A DNA stretch of 64,000 nucleotides, taken from contig NZ_CP112876.1 of the NCBI RefSeq assembly GCF_029910235.1, positions 124,001 through 188,000 of the forward strand, given 5' to 3'. The notes under the pieces are model-generated. The model was not told the DNA's origin. It saw nothing but the letters and a program-made list of their open reading frames with translations, and did not search any database. The position numbers and the translations under genes were made by a program. This document shows positions 61,601-64,000 of the stretch, piece by piece. Position 1 is the first letter of the stretch; the number at the start of each line of letters is the position of its first letter. This DNA is from Pseudanabaena galeata CCNP1313. Lineage in GTDB: Bacteria; Cyanobacteriota; Cyanobacteriia; Pseudanabaenales; Pseudanabaenaceae.

Positions 61601-62470
61601 GAACTCAACCAAGAAATTGCAGGATTACCCGCGCAAACTGAACCCGAAGCCGAAGAAATTAAAAGGTTTGATATCCTCATCCTCAAATTACAACTAGCCA
61701 TCCTGCGATCGCACACATCATTTACGCGGCTACGCGATCAGGTTAAGGCGATCGCTAACCTGCTAGAGCAAAAGTCATCTATTCCCCTAGTCCAAGAACA
61801 GTTAGAACTAATTCAAGACATCCAGACCGATGAATGGTGGCAAGACGTAACCTTACCTATGCTAGAAGCAGTCCGCAAACGCCTACGCGGTCTAGTTAAG
61901 CTGATCGAAAAACAAGAGCGTCAACCGATTTATACCAACTTTGAGGACGAGATGGGTGATGAAACCATTGTCGAATTACCTCACTTCACCTCATCCGACA
62001 GCTTTGAAAAATTCCGAGCTAAAGCTAGAGACTTTTTGCGATCGCATCAAGACCAGATGGTCATCTTCAAGCTCAGAAATAACAAACAACTCACTGAAAC
62101 CGATCTATCAGAACTAGAGACAATCTTGATAGAAAACGGTTTAGGCAATGCCGAAGACCTGGACCGTGCCAAGCAAGAATCTCATGGACTAGGATTATTT
62201 GTGCGATCGCTGATTGGACTAGATCGCGAAGTAGCCAAACAAGAGTTTGGCAAATTTCTCACCGATAAAACTCTCAATGCTAATCAAATCGAATTTATCA
62301 ACATGATCATTGACTACCTCACCGAACACGGCGCGATCGCCGCAGAACGTCTCTATGAATCTCCGTTTACCGACTTCGCATCTCAAGGCATCGACAGTTT
62401 ATTCACATCTTCTCAAGTAGATGAATTATTTGCTTTGCTAGATGATGTTTATACAAAAGCTGCTGCGTAA
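58619..62470 (+). CDS. hsdR: Type I restriction endonuclease subunit HsdR with in-frame repeat insertions
   Basis: 1283 residues. The N-terminal DUF4145 (KAFRTAYRDPRTACFYARRALELTVNWLY) is followed by a coiled coil, the PD-(D/E)XK nuclease (VDYVLWGDDGKPLAIVEAKR, about 355-375), the SF2 motor with Walker A ATGAGKT (about 485), DEAH (about 582), LTATP and QMVGRGTRLCPD, and an EcoEI-type C-terminal domain. Peptides such as SSSLSEVEGTANAAENV and LASTPLSQRKQSSSLSEVEG (about 150-180, 255-325, 880-935) come from palindromic repeats inserted in frame. Without hsdM and complete hsdS, the subunit probably has no partners here. Confidence 0.92.
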   Translation: MSQFSFLKPEFPTIYESAHKAFRTAYRDPRTACFYARRALELTVNWLYKYDTSLRLPYQDNLSALIHEPTFKTLVGQAIFYKAKLIIKIGNNAVHDQKPIPTQDAIIAIREFFHIAYWLGHTYGRTTKPDPSLKFDSEAIPKKSTQASASLRQAQDIALSQQGQSSSLSGVEGTATTAAQLQKLEQELSDRDEKLSILLADKNAIDEELKRLRAELIAVKQANTVQPDTHDYSEAQTRDLFIDLLLKESGWVLASAPMASTPLSHRQKTSSLSEVEGTANAAENVEGRQGTTSAAKDASGVLASTPLSQRKQSSSLSEVEGTVNAAGNIAGNEGTANVAREFEVSGMPNETGKGFVDYVLWGDDGKPLAIVEAKRTKKDPRVGQQQAKLYADCLEAQFGQRPIIFYTNGYEHHIWDDTNYPPRQIQGFYKKSELELLIQRRTTQKPLSTANINPAIASRHYQARAIRKVSVAFEQNKERKVLIIMATGAGKTRTAIALVDLLMRCKWVKRALFLADRVSLVNQAIKVFKTHLPDSAPVNLLTEKETEGRVYASTYGTMMGLINDTKNGQKRFGVGHFDLIIIDEAHRSVFQKYRHIFNYFDCHLLGLTATPKDEIDRNTYGLFDLENGVPTDAYQLEDAVKDGYLVPTQAISVPLKFQREGIKYDELSESEKEEWDAMEWDEEGNIPDLIEAGALDQWLFNQDTADKVLEHLMTRGLKVAGGDRLGKTIIFAKNQKHAEFIEDRFNANYPHLKGEFARLITNRTPYAQSLIDDFSKKDKAPHIAISVDMLDTGIDVPEIVNLVLFKLVRSKTKFWQMVGRGTRLCPDLFGDGQDKQFFYLFDYCQNLEFFKQNVQTIDAPIPKSLGKQLFTTRLDLIAELDKQSSSLSESKSSSLSVAEGTANEVEDASGVLASTSLSQRRASRSLSVAEGSNGAPYNPTTNPESSLRNQIAQILYSEVAAMNIENFIVRPKRQLVEKYNNPETWRSLSEQDLNELNQEIAGLPAQTEPEAEEIKRFDILILKLQLAILRSHTSFTRLRDQVKAIANLLEQKSSIPLVQEQLELIQDIQTDEWWQDVTLPMLEAVRKRLRGLVKLIEKQERQPIYTNFEDEMGDETIVELPHFTSSDSFEKFRAKARDFLRSHQDQMVIFKLRNNKQLTETDLSELETILIENGLGNAEDLDRAKQESHGLGLFVRSLIGLDREVAKQEFGKFLTDKTLNANQIEFINMIIDYLTEHGAIAAERLYESPFTDFASQGIDSLFTSSQVDELFALLDDVYTKAAA

Positions 62471-62815
62471 AGCCATTACAAAATTTGTAATGGGGGAATA
62501 CAAAGGGAGTGTCCCCTTTTGGCAAGCAACATAGCTTGCACTCAAATTTGCACATACCTCAAATGACGCAAACTCGTTGAAAATCCACATCGATCATTTC
62601 AAATGCGATCGCAACTTTTGAACGGGTGCGCGATCGCCTTTGTTGTTTTAACGTGAGTTCGATATAGCCATTTGCGGCGTGCGAAGCACGCCGCAAATGG
62701 CTATATCGAACTCACGTTGTTTTAAGGTAATATAACTGTGTCTATTTGTAGCTAATAGGTTCTATTAAGATGCGAAAATGCTACATATAAAGACTTATAG
62801 AGACAAGGATGTACC
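62471..62815. other. Intergenic stretch with an IS982-type MITE
   Basis: 345 bp without a convincing gene. The only structure is the 67-bp fold-back at 62651-62717 (separate entry). Two HIP1-type GCGATCGC motifs are present. Confidence 0.7.
62651..62717. mobile_element. 67-bp MITE with IS982-type ends and 7-bp target duplication
   Basis: Perfect 32-bp arms, starting ACGTGAGTTCGATATAGCCA, enclose a GAA loop. The outer 12 bp equal the IS982 terminus seen at 40334. It is flanked by TGTTTTA at 62644-62650 and 62718-62724, the same duplication length as the complete IS982 at 51374. Confidence 0.85.
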
Positions 62816-63028
62816 ATGAACAACAGTTACACAATAGATATAAATAATGTGAGCAAACGAATACATGTCACTTTGCCCGATAGCTTTTACAAGAAATTAG
62901 AGCTATGGGCTACCTCTGAGGCTCGACCAGTTGCAAATTTGGCTTCATACCTTTTGCAAAAGGCAATTGAAGAAGCTGAGGATCAAGGTAAATTAACCGA
63001 TCGCACCAAAAGCAAAAACCATGAGTGA
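62816..63028 (+). CDS. Ribbon-helix-helix/CopG-like small protein
   Basis: 70 residues. SKRIHVTLPDSFYKKLELWATSEARPVANLASYLLQKAIEEAEDQ is a CopG-type RHH pattern common in plasmid copy control and antitoxins. It overlaps the next gene by 8 bp, so the pair is coupled. It is probably the transcriptional regulator of the unit. Confidence 0.72.
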   Translation: MNNSYTIDINNVSKRIHVTLPDSFYKKLELWATSEARPVANLASYLLQKAIEEAEDQGKLTDRTKSKNHE

Positions 63029-63605
63029 GTCAATCAAAGCAACCCGCGCTACAGTAGCGATCGGTGGTTTAACTGTTGATGGATTTATGCTGCCCGATGG
63101 CACTTATCGGATGTCGCAAACTCAGGCGGCTGAAACTGTGGGCAAAGACGAAATTAACGCCCGACGTTTTTTGTCTTCTAAGAACATAAACGCCATACGA
63201 GGAGAGGGTTATACGCCCGACAGTATTGAGGTTGAGTCACTTTCTGACAAGAGAGGTCAAACTCGCTTTAATGCCCTCCCCTTGGATGTTGTAACCGCTT
63301 ATTGGCTGTATCAAAGTAGTCAGGGCAATCAAAAAGCTCTTGCTCTAGTTTGGGCATTATTGTCTGAATCCCTAGAACGTAGGTTTGATGATGCTTTTGG
63401 TGTGGTTCGCACTGAACAAGAACGCAATGAGGCAACTACATCAAGAATTAAGGCTCTCGAAAGTGACCTTGCTAATTTGGGTGAAGGATTTGCTCTAGAT
63501 GATGAGAGCCGTCGTGAGCGTAATTATTTTGAGTCACTGCTTAAACAAAACGGTATCGAGCCTTATAGTTTGCCTAGCAGCGATCGCACTGAAGGAGATA
63601 AGTGA
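63021..63605 (+). CDS. Hypothetical protein, antirepressor-like features
   Basis: 194 residues. GGLTVDGFMLPDGTYRMSQTQAAETVGKDEINARRFLSSKNINAI has the look of an N-terminal DNA-binding domain of phage antirepressors. QTRFNALPLDVVTAYWLYQSSQGNQKALALVWALLSESLERRFDDAFG follows, and then a helical C-terminus. I do not recognise a named family. It is cotranscribed with an RHH gene. The next sequence is a Tn3 miniature element, so any third gene is lost. Confidence 0.6.
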   Translation: MSESIKATRATVAIGGLTVDGFMLPDGTYRMSQTQAAETVGKDEINARRFLSSKNINAIRGEGYTPDSIEVESLSDKRGQTRFNALPLDVVTAYWLYQSSQGNQKALALVWALLSESLERRFDDAFGVVRTEQERNEATTSRIKALESDLANLGEGFALDDESRRERNYFESLLKQNGIEPYSLPSSDRTEGDK

Positions 63606-63692
63606 GCCAATCAAAGCAACGCACATTAGTGAGTCGATCAGTACAGCAGTCAAAAATCGAGATTGTTTTAACAAATCCGAGAGATCGATGTA

Positions 63693-63859
63693 GGGGTAGA
63701 TACAGGATACGTGTAAAAACCTGCAAGATGACCTTTAAAGCTATACAGGGATTACATTCCAAAAATATGATTTTTTGGTTTTTCATCCAAAAAACAAACG
63801 ATAGGATGTGCGTTTAAGACCGATCTTGCAGGTTTTTACACGTACCCTGTAGCTATCCC
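63693..63859. mobile_element. 167-bp Tn3-derived miniature element (TIME-like)
   Basis: 38-bp inverted ends (left GGGGTAGATACAGGATACG; right, reversed, GGGATAGCTACAGGGTACG) both continue into TGTAAAAACCTGCAAGATC-type sequence that matches the end of transposon 1. The interior is about 90 bp, non-coding. No clear 5-bp duplication is seen. It could be mobilised by the TnpA of transposon 1. Confidence 0.8.
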
Positions 63860-63860
63860 T

Positions 63861-64000
63861 TAATGAAACGATCAAAGATAATAACTTTATCCGAATTGAA
63901 AATGATGAATTGATTGTTTCTCATCTCGACGCGGAAACGGTTCCAGCCACTAAGCAAGAATTGGAGAATTTAGTATCTAAACGATTACCCCATGTGGATT
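63861..64000 (+). pseudogene. Tn3 transposase fragment running off the right edge
   Basis: It starts immediately after the miniature element without a start codon: LNETIKDNNFIRIENDELIV, then VPATKQELENLVSKRLPHVD. The RLPHVD end matches the block before the first catalytic Asp of Tn3 transposases. The sequence type fits the internal fragment at 44124-44283. It continues outside the window. Confidence 0.65.

Noticed and set aside
63602-63817. 71-codon plus-strand frame after the antirepressor-like gene
   Set aside because: Its second half is the translated end and interior of the miniature Tn3 element. Only about 30 codons could be real and no start signal is evident.

Overview
The window is cyanobacterial. 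The octamer GCGATCGC (HIP1) is very dense in both coding and intergenic DNA, gene families typical of cyanobacteria are common (Uma2/DUF820, DUF29, DUF433/DUF5615, YiaA/YiaB), and C-rich palindromic interspersed repeats of the cyanobacterial kind fill many gaps. No rRNA or tRNA gene was seen. A ParA/ParB pair with palindromic sites suggests a plasmid or plasmid-derived island. Fragments of housekeeping genes (mfd, topA, tex, an NADH-dehydrogenase-like flavoprotein) cut off at transposon boundaries point to heavy rearrangement with chromosomal DNA.

Layout. 1-4943: right part of a Tn3-family transposon with TnpA, a TnpI-type tyrosine recombinase broken by an ISKra4 insertion, and a divergent XRE/zinc-ribbon regulator. 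4944-6740: mfd fragment, HNH endonuclease pair, MazEF-like module. 6914-11442: dynamin-like GTPase split by an IS630 element, followed by a secreted or membrane partner. 11525-18310: toxin-antitoxin genes, a decayed topA, secreted proteins, Uma2, YiaA/B and MITE-like or CRISPR-like debris. 18289-20468: parA-parB with three copies of one palindrome. 20515-40329: a type 6 BREX phage-defence locus in canonical order (brxE, brxA, brxB, brxC, pglX, pglZ, brxD, brxHI), with Uma2, DUF29 and DUF433 genes lodged inside. 40334-46623: IS debris, two MscS channels, gene fragments, IS66 and truncated tex. 46862-50391: Uma2 pseudogene, a 421-bp mini-transposon with Tn7-like ends, an MntA/HepT toxin-antitoxin pair and an integrase. 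51203-56914: a second Tn3/TnpI transposon, its tnpA hit by IS982. 56915-62470: remains of a type I restriction-modification locus (hsdS truncated, hsdM absent, hsdR intact) holding a DUF5615/DUF433 pair. 62471-64000: an IS982-type MITE, a two-gene unit of unknown function, a Tn3-type miniature element and another Tn3 transposase fragment.

How it fits together. This is a defence-rich mobile island. BREX is the one apparently complete large system. The type I R-M locus is broken. Small toxin-antitoxin pairs and ParAB would stabilise the replicon. The most striking feature is the invasion of the defence genes by repeats. Five C-rich palindromic repeat blocks lie in frame inside pglX, and two of them bracket a complete DUF559 nuclease-like domain placed just before the methyltransferase core. 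Other palindromes lie in frame inside pglZ, brxHI, hsdR and an mscS gene.

Limits: all family names come from motif recognition by eye. Boundaries of decayed elements are approximate unless a target duplication is stated.
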